35,442 bases of DNA from Fibrobacterota bacterium (GCA_029557215.1 JAKPQQ010000053.1:1-35442); one strand, 5' to 3'; counted from the stretch's first letter, positions 23,946 through 32,666 are shown. Program-made: numbers and translations. The notes: generated from the letters alone by a model not told the origin.

Positions 23946-25016
23946 ATGCCGGTGACGCTTGGACGGATCCTGTCCCGGAGGCCCAGGGACCGGGAACAGG
24001 GCGAGGAATGGATCGGGAAGTCGTCGCTTCCCGCCAAGACGCTGTCCATGGGGACGCGCGAAGGCGAGTGGTCGCCGGAAACCGTCCCGTTGCCGCCCGT
24101 GGCCGACCAGGGGCTGGCCGTGGTCCTCAAGGAATGCCTGGTCGCCCGCTGCGACGACCAGTGGGGCGCGGGAGCGGCGGCGTATTGGGAGGTTTCCGCC
24201 TGCCAGGAGGATTCCGAACTGGTTCCGGGCATCGGAGTCCATGTGGATCCGCACCCGCCTTGCCTGTTGTGCGGGCCGTGCGTTTCCGGGAACCACCTCC
24301 ACTGCATCCAGTCGGCGAGGCGGGACCGGGGACCCGGCTGGATCGCGCGCGACATGGTGCTGAGCGCCTGGAGCGCGAATCGGGGGTTGCTGGAGGTGCC
24401 CGCGAGCGCTTCGGGGCTGTCCCGGTTGTTCGGGTATCCGCTGGCAAGGGCTCGTCATGCCCTGGCCGGGGTGCAAAAAGGCGGGTTCGGGAACGTGGCG
24501 GTCCTGGGCGCCGATCTTCCCGGGCTCCTGGCGGGCCTGGTGCTGGAACGCACGGTTCCCGGGTCGACGCGTTGCCTGGTCGATTCCTGTCAGGCGCGCC
24601 TGGAGGCCGCCGAACGCTGGGGATACCATGCCGCGGTGCGATCCGTGGCCGACATCGGCTCGCGCGGCGCGGGTGCGCCCGATCTCGTGGTCGTGGCCAC
24701 CGATCGGGCCGACGCCCTGGGCGAAGCGTTGGAAATCTGCGCGACGGGCGGCACGATCCTGCTGGCGACGGCGGGATCGGACGACGGTCCTCGCGACAAG
24801 GTCGACTGGAGGGAGGTCTGGAGACGGGAATTGACCATCCGTTCGGGTCGCGGGCTTTCGCCCGACGATCTGCGCACGGCCATGTCCTGGCTGCCCGACC
24901 TCCGAACCAGGTTGGAATCGGTCCCGGTGGTCCGGATCCCGTTCGAAGAGGCTTCGAGGGCTCGAGGCCTGCTTGCGTCCGATCCGCACCTGGCGGGCGT
25001 GGTGCTGGTCGCCTGA
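23946..25016 (+). CDS. Medium-chain dehydrogenase/reductase (zinc alcohol dehydrogenase-like), atypical
   Basis: A 356-residue MDR protein. Residues 106-120 carry a perfect structural-zinc pattern C-x2-C-x2-C-x7-C. A Rossmann nucleotide-binding segment follows (NVAVLGADLPGLLAGLVLE), and the C-terminal substrate domain ends in the usual VRIPFEEASRARGLL helix and strand. The catalytic site is less standard: C69-D-D fits the first zinc ligand, but the GHE motif that normally supplies the second ligand reads YWEV, so the His is absent. The substrate cannot be told. The start ATG 23946 has a strong GGAGGAG upstream. It lies 81 bases after the hemolysin III gene and converges on trmB. Confidence 0.8.
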   Translation: MPVTLGRILSRRPRDREQGEEWIGKSSLPAKTLSMGTREGEWSPETVPLPPVADQGLAVVLKECLVARCDDQWGAGAAAYWEVSACQEDSELVPGIGVHVDPHPPCLLCGPCVSGNHLHCIQSARRDRGPGWIARDMVLSAWSANRGLLEVPASASGLSRLFGYPLARARHALAGVQKGGFGNVAVLGADLPGLLAGLVLERTVPGSTRCLVDSCQARLEAAERWGYHAAVRSVADIGSRGAGAPDLVVVATDRADALGEALEICATGGTILLATAGSDDGPRDKVDWREVWRRELTIRSGRGLSPDDLRTAMSWLPDLRTRLESVPVVRIPFEEASRARGLLASDPHLAGVVLVA

Positions 25017-25031
25017 ACGGCGACCTCCGGT

Positions 25032-25817
25032 TCAGGGCAGGGGTTCGACTTCCCAGACCGTGCGGTAGATGGGGCGTCCTTCGAGCAGGTACTTGCGCTC
25101 GAAGCTCGTCGTGATGCCGTCGGTGGGTTCGGCTTTGTCCACCAGCAGACGGAATCCGTCGGTGGCTCCCACCAGCTCCATGGCGTACTGGGCGTATTCG
25201 GCGTAGTCGGTGCCCCAGTGGAACCGGCAGCCCGGGACGGCCAGCCGACGCATCTGCTCCAGGAGCGAAGTCTGCAGCACCCGGCGCTTCTTGGCCTTTT
25301 CCTTGGGCCAGGGGTCGGGGAAGTAGATGTGGAACGCCGCGACCGAGCGCGATGGCATGCGATCGCGCAGGAAGTAGGGGGCGTCGCCCCAAAGCACCTT
25401 GGCGTGTTCGAGAGTCGGTCGCTTGGCGAGCTTCTGGGCCGCGACCCACGCGATGGGCCGGGTCCACTCGATGCCCAGCAGGGGGCGCTCGGGATGCAGC
25501 GCGGCGTATTCGGACAGGAATCGGCCCTTGCCGCAACCGATTTCGATCTCGATGGGGCCGGGTGTTCCGAACAGGTCTTCGAACCGGATCGGATCGAACG
25601 GGGGAGGCGACGACACCGCCAGCCGCGGGACGTAGTTGTCGTCCTGGACCACCGCGTGGTGCCACAGCGTGGGAAGGTCGGGGTCCGGGCGCAGCTCGCG
25701 CAGGAGTTCGTAGTGGTCCAGCCCCTCGGGCAGGCTGGTGGCTCCGCCGGGGCGGGAGCGACGATTTCTGCCACCCCCTCCGGGCATTCTGATTCCGTGG
25801 TCTGATCTGCTGGACAT
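25032..25817 (-). CDS. trmB: tRNA (guanine-N7-)-methyltransferase TrmB
   Basis: A 261-residue SAM-dependent methyltransferase that makes m7G46 in tRNA. Visible: SAM-binding motif IEIEIGCGKGRFL, then LLGIEWTRPIAW, then the diagnostic FHIYFPDPWPKEKAKKRR, and the C-terminal segment TTSFERKYLLEGRPIYR. The start ATG 25817 (MSSRSDHG) gives a slightly long N-terminus; a later Met (25787) is also possible, and the longer frame to 25916 reads through the intergenic palindrome and is unlikely. It converges with the MDR gene (15-base gap) and diverges from the large plus-strand operon. One copy of GACGGAATCCGTC lies inside (25148-25160). Confidence 0.95.
   Translation of the reverse strand: MSSRSDHGIRMPGGGGRNRRSRPGGATSLPEGLDHYELLRELRPDPDLPTLWHHAVVQDDNYVPRLAVSSPPPFDPIRFEDLFGTPGPIEIEIGCGKGRFLSEYAALHPERPLLGIEWTRPIAWVAAQKLAKRPTLEHAKVLWGDAPYFLRDRMPSRSVAAFHIYFPDPWPKEKAKKRRVLQTSLLEQMRRLAVPGCRFHWGTDYAEYAQYAMELVGATDGFRLLVDKAEPTDGITTSFERKYLLEGRPIYRTVWEVEPLP
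25148..25160 (+). repeat. 13-bp near-palindrome GACGGAATCCGTC (copy in trmB)
   Basis: Perfect copy, here in a different reading frame, encoding D-G-F-R in TrmB. Confidence 0.6.
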
Positions 25818-25862
25818 GTTCTGGGCGGCAAAGGTAGCGCTTCGCCGCGCACACGACCGCTC

Positions 25863-25882
25863 GTGCCCCGCGCGCGGGGCAC
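25863..25882. repeat. Perfect 20-base palindrome between trmB and the plus-strand operon
   Basis: GTGCCCCGCGCGCGGGGCAC reads the same on both strands. It lies in the 152-base divergent gap, 46 bases from the trmB start and about 88 bases from the operon start. It could be an operator for a dimeric regulator or a cruciform-forming site. About 55 bases on, a second small dyad, GGTCCGGACC (25940-25949), is preceded by another TCCGGA. Confidence 0.6.
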
Positions 25883-25969
25883 AAACCCGGGAAATCGGGC
25901 GATGCGAGTGGTACATTTGGCGGGCCGTGGGGTCCGGAAGGTCCGGACCGCCTAGCAGGAGGGCACCTC

Positions 25970-27733
25970 GTGGACCAGGCCATTTCGGAATCCGACCTCA
26001 AAAGCTTCTTCGAACGTCTGGGACATCTGGAAAACGGATGCTCGGAGTGGCTTTTGGTGGATCCGAAGTCGCGCGAGATCCGCGGCGGCGGGTTCTTCAC
26101 CGATCTGGACCTCTTCAGCATGGCCGCCCAGAACTACGCGGGCAGCTACAACCTCCAGGTCTGCCGCAACCCGCGCCCCCGCTCGCTCATGGGCCAGCCC
26201 GGGATGAACAACCAGTTCAACCGCAGCGTGGTGCGATCCACCCCGCTGGAACAGGTCGAGGTGCTGACCACGACGGTGCTCCTGTGGCGCAGCAAGGGCA
26301 AGACCACGCTGGAACAGGTGGGAGCGATCGCGGCCGGTCTCATGAGCCGCCAGGGCATCAACGAATATTCGGTCGAGACTTCCGGGGCGTTCGTGGCCGT
26401 GCGCATCCGCTTCAACCCGTCGCCGATCCGGCGATTCGGGAGCCTGGACGACACCCGCAAGGTCTTCGCGCGGCTGGAGGAACATTTCCGCGATTCCCTC
26501 ACGTCCGAAGAAAAGGGCGATGTCGAACTGATCCCGAATTCAAGTCCGGAACTGCACGATTCGGCGGTGGGCGTGCCGCAGTACCTGGCGTCGGGCTGGA
26601 CGATGGGGCGTTGGTTGTACGCCCCCGCGGAGAAGGCCGACGCGGTCCTGGACCAGATGTTGACGGATCTTGGCCAAGGTCGCAGCGCGAAGGCCGCCGC
26701 GGTGGGGCATTCCACCACCATGCTCGCGGTGCGCACCGACGGACTCGTGAACGACTGGACGGAAGATGTCGCCTACGGCGAAGAACCTTTCGTGGAAGGC
26801 GGCGGCATCCTGCCCAAGGGCGCCAAGCTCCAGATCGAATCGGAAGAAAGCAAGCAGGCCAAGGGCCAGATCGAGAACCTGGAAGCCCTCGCGCGCGAGG
26901 CCTACCTGGGCCGCGTGCGGACTGCCTGGCGGGCCCCCGTGGCCACCAAGCCGCTCAGCCAGCGGACCGGTGGCGGAACCCGTCCCGGGGAAGTCTGGCT
27001 GATCGAAGGCAATTCCTTCCGCGCGGTCCAGGACTGGCTGATTTCGGGGATCGAAAACATCCTGAAAGGCGGCGATGCCCTGGTGTTCTGGACCAGTTCG
27101 AGGTTGTCGCCGGGAGCGTTCCATGCCCGGGGCGTGGAACGGTTGGCCGGCAAGAGCATCGAGGACATCGAAGGCATGTCGGATCCGTCGATCGCCTTGC
27201 AGGCGCAGCAGCAGTACCGCCAGCAGTTCAAGCGCATGCCCATGCTGTTCCCGCACGCGCCCACCGAATCCTTGAGCGACCTGCTGTTCCAGCAGAGGGC
27301 GTTCCGCCACAGCGACGAAGCCCTCTCGGGATTGCCCGGGCTCTGCGTGGTCGACGGCCTGGACGATTTCGGGGACGACGCGTCGGCGTTCCGGGCCTTG
27401 CGCCACTTCGCGCAGGACGCCTACAGCGCGGTGTGGATCGGGGCCGTGGGTCCCACCAGGGTCCCGCCGTCGCAGGTGGATCTCCATCTTTCCCTGGTCC
27501 TGGGCGAACCGGCCATCCGCGCCTGGCTCGACAGCCCCGCGGTGGTGGGCGACGCCGACCTCGCGCTGTCCAGGCAAGTCCTGCCGCGCCTGTTCCCGGA
27601 GCTCGCGCAGGGGCGCGTCCCGTGCGCGGTGCGGGTGGTCAACGCCCACGAAGGCTGGACCATGCACGCCTACCATCTCTACTATCCGGGCACGGGTCGG
27701 TTCCAGAACATCGTGCCCAAGAAAGAGGGCTGA
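25970..27733 (+). CDS. Primase-helicase-like protein lacking catalytic residues (unrecognised family)
   Basis: A 587-residue protein. Residues about 25-150 follow the pattern of bifunctional archaeo-eukaryotic primases: GGGFFTDLDLFSMAAQNYAG, NLQVCRNPRPRSL, NNQFNRSV, VLTTTVLLW, then a helix and SVETSGAFVAVRIRF. In active members the VLLW strand ends in an Asp-x-Asp metal site, and the later loop is SGNGxH; here they read LLWRSKG (104-110) and TSGAFVAV, so both are lost. Residues 338-480 resemble a RecA/DnaB-type domain: EVWLIEGNSFRAVQDWL replaces the Walker A, while PGLCVVDGLDDF resembles a Walker B. It is therefore probably non-catalytic; the assignment rests on pattern memory. The GTG start 25970 has AGGAGG (25957-25962) seven bases upstream. 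It heads the operon containing ftsX and envC. Confidence 0.6.
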   Translation: MDQAISESDLKSFFERLGHLENGCSEWLLVDPKSREIRGGGFFTDLDLFSMAAQNYAGSYNLQVCRNPRPRSLMGQPGMNNQFNRSVVRSTPLEQVEVLTTTVLLWRSKGKTTLEQVGAIAAGLMSRQGINEYSVETSGAFVAVRIRFNPSPIRRFGSLDDTRKVFARLEEHFRDSLTSEEKGDVELIPNSSPELHDSAVGVPQYLASGWTMGRWLYAPAEKADAVLDQMLTDLGQGRSAKAAAVGHSTTMLAVRTDGLVNDWTEDVAYGEEPFVEGGGILPKGAKLQIESEESKQAKGQIENLEALAREAYLGRVRTAWRAPVATKPLSQRTGGGTRPGEVWLIEGNSFRAVQDWLISGIENILKGGDALVFWTSSRLSPGAFHARGVERLAGKSIEDIEGMSDPSIALQAQQQYRQQFKRMPMLFPHAPTESLSDLLFQQRAFRHSDEALSGLPGLCVVDGLDDFGDDASAFRALRHFAQDAYSAVWIGAVGPTRVPPSQVDLHLSLVLGEPAIRAWLDSPAVVGDADLALSRQVLPRLFPELAQGRVPCAVRVVNAHEGWTMHAYHLYYPGTGRFQNIVPKKEG

Positions 27734-27747
27734 AGCTGGCCGGTCGG

Positions 27748-28611
27748 ATGTCGTTTTTCGGTCAGCTCGCCTGGTTGTTCCGCGAGTCCGTCAGGGGGTT
27801 CCGCCGTTCGGGCGGGGCCACCCTCGCCGCCACATGGAGCACGGCGTTGGCCTGTTCCCTGCTGTTCGCGTTCCTGTACGGGGCGCAGGTGTGGTCCGAC
27901 TGGTCGGGAAGCGAGGTCGAGCGGCAAGGCTGGGTGGAGGCCTTCCTGCTGGACGACGCCCCCCCGCGGGAGCTGCTGGCTTCGATCCAGCGGATCCCCG
28001 ACGCGGGCAAGGCCGTGTTCGTCGACAAGGAACAGGCCAGACGCCGGTTCGTGGAACGGTTCGGGTCCGAGATGCTGGACGCCCTGGACAGCAACCCCTT
28101 GCCGGTTTCCGTCAGGATCCAGGTGTCCAGGACGGAGCCCGCGGCGATCGATTCGTTCGTCGCGAGGTTGGCCCGGATCCCGGGCGTGGAGTCGGTCGAT
28201 TCGCCGCGCACCAGCCTGGACGACCTGCAGCGGTTCCAGTCGTGGGTGCTGCGGGTGGGATTGGCTTCGGGCCTGCTGCTGTTCGGGGTGGTGTTCGGGG
28301 TGATCCGCAACAGCACCCAGCTTTCGCTGCGTTCGCGCGACCGCCTGATCGACAACATGCGGATCCTGGGAGCCACCCGGTTCCAGATCGAACTCCCGTT
28401 CGCGGTGGAAGGCGCGATGCAGGGGCTCCTGGGCGGCCTGCTGGCGTCGGCGATCCCGTGGATCATGCTGTGGGCCGCGCGCAACTTCCTGCCCGTGCCG
28501 GTTCCCGTCGAATCGTTCTGGGGACTGCGGGCCGCCGCCGCCACGCTCGTGTTCTCCGGATTGGCGGGATTGGCCGGCGGCTGGTGGACGGTGCGGCGAT
28601 CGTTCCGGTGA
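27748..28611 (+). CDS. ftsX: Cell division protein FtsX
   Basis: A 287-residue inner-membrane protein: one N-terminal helix (GATLAATWSTALACSLLFAF), a periplasmic domain (about 50-165: EVERQGWVEAFLLDDAPPRE, then IPGVESVDSPRTSLDDLQRF), and three C-terminal helices with the MacB/FtsX-type core (LRSRDRLIDNMRILGATRFQIELPFAVEGAMQGLLGG). FtsX normally pairs with the ATPase FtsE and activates periplasmic peptidoglycan hydrolases through EnvC, whose gene follows with a GTGA overlap. No ftsE is adjacent. ATG 27748 lies 14 bases after the preceding stop. Confidence 0.93.
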   Translation: MSFFGQLAWLFRESVRGFRRSGGATLAATWSTALACSLLFAFLYGAQVWSDWSGSEVERQGWVEAFLLDDAPPRELLASIQRIPDAGKAVFVDKEQARRRFVERFGSEMLDALDSNPLPVSVRIQVSRTEPAAIDSFVARLARIPGVESVDSPRTSLDDLQRFQSWVLRVGLASGLLLFGVVFGVIRNSTQLSLRSRDRLIDNMRILGATRFQIELPFAVEGAMQGLLGGLLASAIPWIMLWAARNFLPVPVPVESFWGLRAAAATLVFSGLAGLAGGWWTVRRSFR

Positions 28612-29918
28612 AGAGGCTCTTGGCATTCGTCCTCGCCTGCGCCGCGCTCGTCCGCGCTTCGAGCGTGTCTGAACTGGAAGACCGCATCGCCGACGAGAAG
28701 AAACAGCTCTCGCGCATGCGTTCCGAGCTGGAGGAGGGGCGCAGGAAGCTCCGGGAGCTGGCCGCGCAGGCCCGCGACCAGGAGACCGACCTGGTCCAAC
28801 TCGAATCCAACCTGAAGCTGGGCGAACGGATCCTGGCCGGCCTGGATTCCACCGAGGCGCTGTACCGCCGGTTGGTCGACAGGTCGCATACCGAAGCCGA
28901 GCGCGCTTCGGCCGCCTGGAAGGAGCGCCGCCGGTTGCTGGCGCTGCGGATCCGCCAGATGTACGTGCGCGGGAGGCCGTCCCCGCAGGCGAGCTGGATC
29001 GGGAAGTCGGATCCGTCCGAGTGGGGGCGCACGCTGGCCGATTTCCGGGCCGTGGTGAAGGCCGATCGCAACCTGATCCGGCTGGTGGAGGTGCGCGAAG
29101 CCGCCGCGCGCAAGGAGCTGGCGGCCCACCGCAAGCGGGTGGATGGGCTCCGGGAGGTCTCGGAACAGAAGCGGCAGGATCTGTCGCAATTGGAACAGGA
29201 GCGCCGGAGCAAGGAAGGCGCGCTGTCCGAGCTGCGCACCCGGGAACAGGCCGAGCGCGACAGGTTGGCGGCCATGGAGGCTTCGCAGAAGGTCCTGGAA
29301 AAGCTCCTGCAGGATCTGGAGCGCCGTCGCGAAAAGGCCGAACTGGAACGTCGCCGCGCGGAAGAAGAGGCCCGCAAGCGCGAAGAAGAACGCAAGCGGC
29401 GCGAAGAAGAACACCGAAAGGAAGCCGCCAAGCGCAAGAAGGAAGGCAAACCGCCTCCGCCGCCGCCCAAGCCGATGCCTCCCGCGCCGCCTCCGCCGCC
29501 CAAGCAGGACAAGGCGCTGGCGGGTCCGCCGCCGGCCAGGAAGGGGCTTTGCTGGCCGGTGCAGGGGCCTGTCTTGTCGAAATTCGGCCTGGAGAAGAAT
29601 CCGGTCCTTGGAACCGTCACGCGCAATCTGGGCGTGGAAATCGGCGGGAAGGCCGATCAGAAGGTGGTTTCGGCCGCTTCGGGCCGCGTCGCGGCGGTGA
29701 CGGAACTGCCCGGAAGAGGCCATACGGTGATCCTCGAGCACCCGGGCGGCTATTTTTCCATCTATGGACAACTCGGACGCACGCAGGTGTCGGTGGGACA
29801 GGCCGTGTCGGCCTGCTCGGAACTGGGCAAGCTCGCGCCGGAAAATCCGCCACGCGTCTATTTCGAATACCGCCACAACCTGAAGGCCGAGGACCCCCTG
29901 GAATGGCTGACAAGATGA
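28608..29918 (+). CDS. envC: EnvC-like murein hydrolase activator (degenerate LytM/M23 domain)
   Basis: A 436-residue periplasmic protein. Signal peptide KRLLAFVLACAALVRASS, long charged coiled coil (about 20-290, with RRRAEEEARKREEERKRREE), a Pro-rich spacer (PPPPPPKPMPPAPPPPP), then a LytM/M23 domain from about residue 310. The zinc ligands of active M23 peptidases are missing: the HxGxD segment reads NLGVEIG, and the final YAHL-type motif reads IYGQL. This matches EnvC-type activators, which do not cut peptidoglycan but switch on amidases. GTG 28608 overlaps the ftsX stop, and its partner FtsX is directly upstream, as expected. Confidence 0.9.
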   Translation: MKRLLAFVLACAALVRASSVSELEDRIADEKKQLSRMRSELEEGRRKLRELAAQARDQETDLVQLESNLKLGERILAGLDSTEALYRRLVDRSHTEAERASAAWKERRRLLALRIRQMYVRGRPSPQASWIGKSDPSEWGRTLADFRAVVKADRNLIRLVEVREAAARKELAAHRKRVDGLREVSEQKRQDLSQLEQERRSKEGALSELRTREQAERDRLAAMEASQKVLEKLLQDLERRREKAELERRRAEEEARKREEERKRREEEHRKEAAKRKKEGKPPPPPPKPMPPAPPPPPKQDKALAGPPPARKGLCWPVQGPVLSKFGLEKNPVLGTVTRNLGVEIGGKADQKVVSAASGRVAAVTELPGRGHTVILEHPGGYFSIYGQLGRTQVSVGQAVSACSELGKLAPENPPRVYFEYRHNLKAEDPLEWLTR

Positions 29919-30952
29919 CGGAACGTGCCTGCACGGTTCCCGAAACCCTCTCCGGGCTGCGGGCCGCGGCTTCGCAAGGACGATTTCCGTCGGTCCTTCT
30001 GCTCGTGGTCGCCCGCGGGGAAGGCACGCCGTTGCTCCTGGACCTGGCCCAGGCGCTGCTGTGCCCGAACGCCGAGGACCTCGTGGCCTGCGGGAGCTGC
30101 CCGGACTGCCGACAGTTCTCGTCGGGGCATTCGCGGGCCCTTTGGCTTCTGCCCAACGTGTCGGAGGAAATGGCCCAGAAGATCGAGCCCTACGGCCCCG
30201 AAGCCATCCTGAAGGATGTCTGGAAGGTCGCGACCCCGCCGCCATCGGCGCAGATCCCGATCGGCGGCGAAAACACCGACCCCACCTACCCGATGATGGT
30301 CGCCGGCGTGCGAGGTCTGGCGGGCCGGTTGGCGATGTCGGAAAAGCTCAACCGGGTCGTGCTGGTCCCGTTCGCCGAACAATTGAACCAGGCCAGTTCC
30401 AACGCCCTGCTCAAGATCCTGGAAGAACCGCCCGATCGCGTCTATTTCCTGATGGCCGCCCCCGCCGCCGAACGGGTCCTGCCCACCATCCGTTCGCGCA
30501 GCTTCCTGCAGGCGGTGCCGCCGCTTTCGTCGCAGCGGGTGGAATCGTTCCTGGTCTCGCGCGGCGTGGATGCCCAGGCCGCCCGCGAAGCCGCCGCCCG
30601 CTCCTTGGGCCGACCCGGCGCCGCCCTGGCCTTGTGCTCGCCCGAAGCCCGCGAGGCGCGCAAGCGCGCGATCCAATGGATCGAGCTGTGCCGCGGTCGC
30701 GACGCCGAGGCCGCGTTTTCCTGGATCCAGGAATCCGAAGAACTTTCCGCGAAGGACCGCCGTCCCTCGCAAACACTGCTCGAAACCGCGTTGGGCGAGC
30801 TCGAGGAACGGCTGCGGTCCACCACCGACCGTCCCGAGATCGAAGCCCTGGACGCCTTGCGGCAATCCATGGAGAAGGCCCTGAAAGACATATCCAACCA
30901 CGCCAAACCGCAGATGGCCTTCGTGGCCTCATGGCTCGGTGCGCATGCCTGA
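29915..30952 (+). CDS. holB: DNA polymerase III subunit delta'
   Basis: A 345-residue clamp-loader subunit. The zinc-binding cysteines (CPNAEDLVACGSCPDC) and the hallmark LNQASSNALLKILEEPPDR are present, with TIRSRS after it. The P-loop is degenerate (VVARGEGTPLLLDL), as expected for delta', which does not bind ATP. Between the zinc module and the core lies an unusual insert (SEEMAQKIEPYGPEAILKD). The start is taken as ATG 29915 in the ATGA overlap with envC, in keeping with the other junctions here. ATG 29903, 12 bases earlier, has a better Shine-Dalgarno (GAGG) and remains possible. Confidence 0.92.
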   Translation: MTERACTVPETLSGLRAAASQGRFPSVLLLVVARGEGTPLLLDLAQALLCPNAEDLVACGSCPDCRQFSSGHSRALWLLPNVSEEMAQKIEPYGPEAILKDVWKVATPPPSAQIPIGGENTDPTYPMMVAGVRGLAGRLAMSEKLNRVVLVPFAEQLNQASSNALLKILEEPPDRVYFLMAAPAAERVLPTIRSRSFLQAVPPLSSQRVESFLVSRGVDAQAAREAAARSLGRPGAALALCSPEAREARKRAIQWIELCRGRDAEAAFSWIQESEELSAKDRRPSQTLLETALGELEERLRSTTDRPEIEALDALRQSMEKALKDISNHAKPQMAFVASWLGAHA

Positions 30953-32666
30953 AGAAATCATCCAGGCGCTTCCCGGTCCGCTTCTCGAGGTGCTTCGCCA
31001 TCGCGGGGTTCCCGACTCCGAACTGGACGCGCGCTTTTCCTGGAATCCCGACGAGCTTCGCGACCGGATCCTGTCCGCGACCGGCGAACAGGGCATCATG
31101 GGATTCGACGCGGCCGTCGCCGCGATGCTTTCCGCCCGCGAAAAGGGCGAGACGGTGGTGGTCCACGGCGACTACGACGTCGACGGCATGACGGGCACCG
31201 CCATCCTGTGGCTGGCCCTGCGCCGATCGGGGATCCACTGCGGTTGGACGCTTCCGCGTCGCGACGGCGAAGGCTACGGCCTGTCCGACGCGTCCCTGGA
31301 ACGCTGCCAGCGCACGGAAGACGTGTTCGGGCTTCCCGACACCGCCCCGCGCGAGGCTTCTTGGGTGGTTTCCGTGGACACCGGCATCACCGCCTGCGCC
31401 CCGATCGCGCGCGCGCGGGAGCGCGGACTCAAGGTGCTCCTGACCGACCACCACCTGCCGGGAGAGGAATTCCCGGTGGCCGCCGAAGTCGTGCTCGATC
31501 CGCACCAGGCGGGATGCGCCTACCCCAACAAGGGGCTTTGCGGCGCCGCGCTGGCCTGGAAGCTGGGTTCCGCCGTGCTGCGGGCCGTGGGGATGGACGT
31601 CGAATCCGACCCCGAGCGCCTGCTGCAGCTGGTGGCCCTGGGCACGCTCGCCGACATGGTGCCGCTGACGGTGGAGAATCTCGCCCTGGTGCGCATGGGA
31701 CTGGTGGAACTCAAGGAGCGTCCTCTGCCCGGGATCGCCGAGCTGTTGAAGTCGGCGCAGGTTTCCACGAATTCCGTCCCCAAGGGACAGGAATTGGTCT
31801 TCCGGGTGACGCCGCGCCTGAATTCGGCGGGGCGTCTGCGCAAGGGCGAAGTCGCCGTGCGCTTGATGCTGGCCGCCAACCAGGACGAAGCCCACCGCAT
31901 GATGGAAGGCCTGGAGTCGCTCAACCACGAGCGGCAGGCCCTGGACCAGCGCATCACCGCCGAGGCGTTGACGCAGTGCAAGCACCTGTTCACCGACGAC
32001 GGCGTCGCCCCCAACGCGTTTTTGCTTTCCGGCGAGACCTGGCACGAGGGCGTGTCGGGAATCGTCGCCCAGCGCGTGGCGGAAAAGTACGGGCGCCCGG
32101 CGCTGGTGCTCGCTCCCGACCCCGGACAGCCGCTGGAATGGCGGGGGTCCGGGCGTTCCGTCCCCGGGATCGATCTGCACGCGGCCCTGGCCCGGTGCTC
32201 GCATCTCATGGAGAAGTGGGGCGGACATTCGCAGGCGGCGGGTCTGTCGCTGCGCAAGGACCGCACGGCCGAATTCCGCCTAGCGTTCGAGGCCGCGGTG
32301 GCCGACGCCCGCGCGGCGGCGGCCCCGAAGCCCGTGGCCGGCGAGGCCCGCGCCGATTTCGCCGATCTTTCCCCGGAGCTTCTGGGGTGGATCGAGCGGT
32401 TGGGGCCATGGGGTCCCACCAACCAGGCTCCGGTGTTCTGGACGGAATCCGTTCAGATCGCGGGCATGTCGCGGGTGGGCGAAGGCAAGCATCTGCGGTT
32501 GTCGCTGCGCCAGGGCGACATCCAGCTGGACGGGATCGGGTTCGGGATGGGCGAACTCGCGAAGACGCTCGTCGTCGGACAGTCGGTGCGCGTGGCCTTC
32601 CATCCGGAATGGAACGACTTCCGCGGAAGACGCAACATCCAGATCAAGATCAAGGAGATCCAATGA
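30945..32666 (+). CDS. recJ: Single-stranded-DNA-specific exonuclease RecJ
   Basis: A 573-residue DHH-superfamily 5'-3' exonuclease acting in recombination and mismatch repair. Motifs: VVHGDYDVDGMTGTA (DYDVDG at 76-81), SVDTGITA, LLTDHHLPGEE (DHH), DPHQAGCAYPNKGLCGAALAWK, ALGTLADMVPL, and the DHHA1 motif WGGHSQAAGLSL. A C-terminal OB-like domain follows. Start ATG 30945 overlaps the holB stop by eight bases; a GTG six bases earlier is possible. Its stop overlaps the argH start as ATGA. Confidence 0.97.
   Translation: MPEEIIQALPGPLLEVLRHRGVPDSELDARFSWNPDELRDRILSATGEQGIMGFDAAVAAMLSAREKGETVVVHGDYDVDGMTGTAILWLALRRSGIHCGWTLPRRDGEGYGLSDASLERCQRTEDVFGLPDTAPREASWVVSVDTGITACAPIARARERGLKVLLTDHHLPGEEFPVAAEVVLDPHQAGCAYPNKGLCGAALAWKLGSAVLRAVGMDVESDPERLLQLVALGTLADMVPLTVENLALVRMGLVELKERPLPGIAELLKSAQVSTNSVPKGQELVFRVTPRLNSAGRLRKGEVAVRLMLAANQDEAHRMMEGLESLNHERQALDQRITAEALTQCKHLFTDDGVAPNAFLLSGETWHEGVSGIVAQRVAEKYGRPALVLAPDPGQPLEWRGSGRSVPGIDLHAALARCSHLMEKWGGHSQAAGLSLRKDRTAEFRLAFEAAVADARAAAAPKPVAGEARADFADLSPELLGWIERLGPWGPTNQAPVFWTESVQIAGMSRVGEGKHLRLSLRQGDIQLDGIGFGMGELAKTLVVGQSVRVAFHPEWNDFRGRRNIQIKIKEIQ

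Noticed and set aside
25818-25916. Longer trmB reading frame starting at 25916
   Set aside because: It would read through the 20-base palindrome and adds residues with no TrmB homology; the ATG at 25817 is preferred.
29640-29870. EnvC LytM domain as a pseudogene because zinc ligands are missing
   Set aside because: Loss of the ligands is normal for EnvC-type activators, and the FtsX neighbour supports a functional activator.
30000-30060. Missing Walker A in holB as damage
   Set aside because: The delta' subunit normally does not bind ATP, and a degenerate P-loop is expected.
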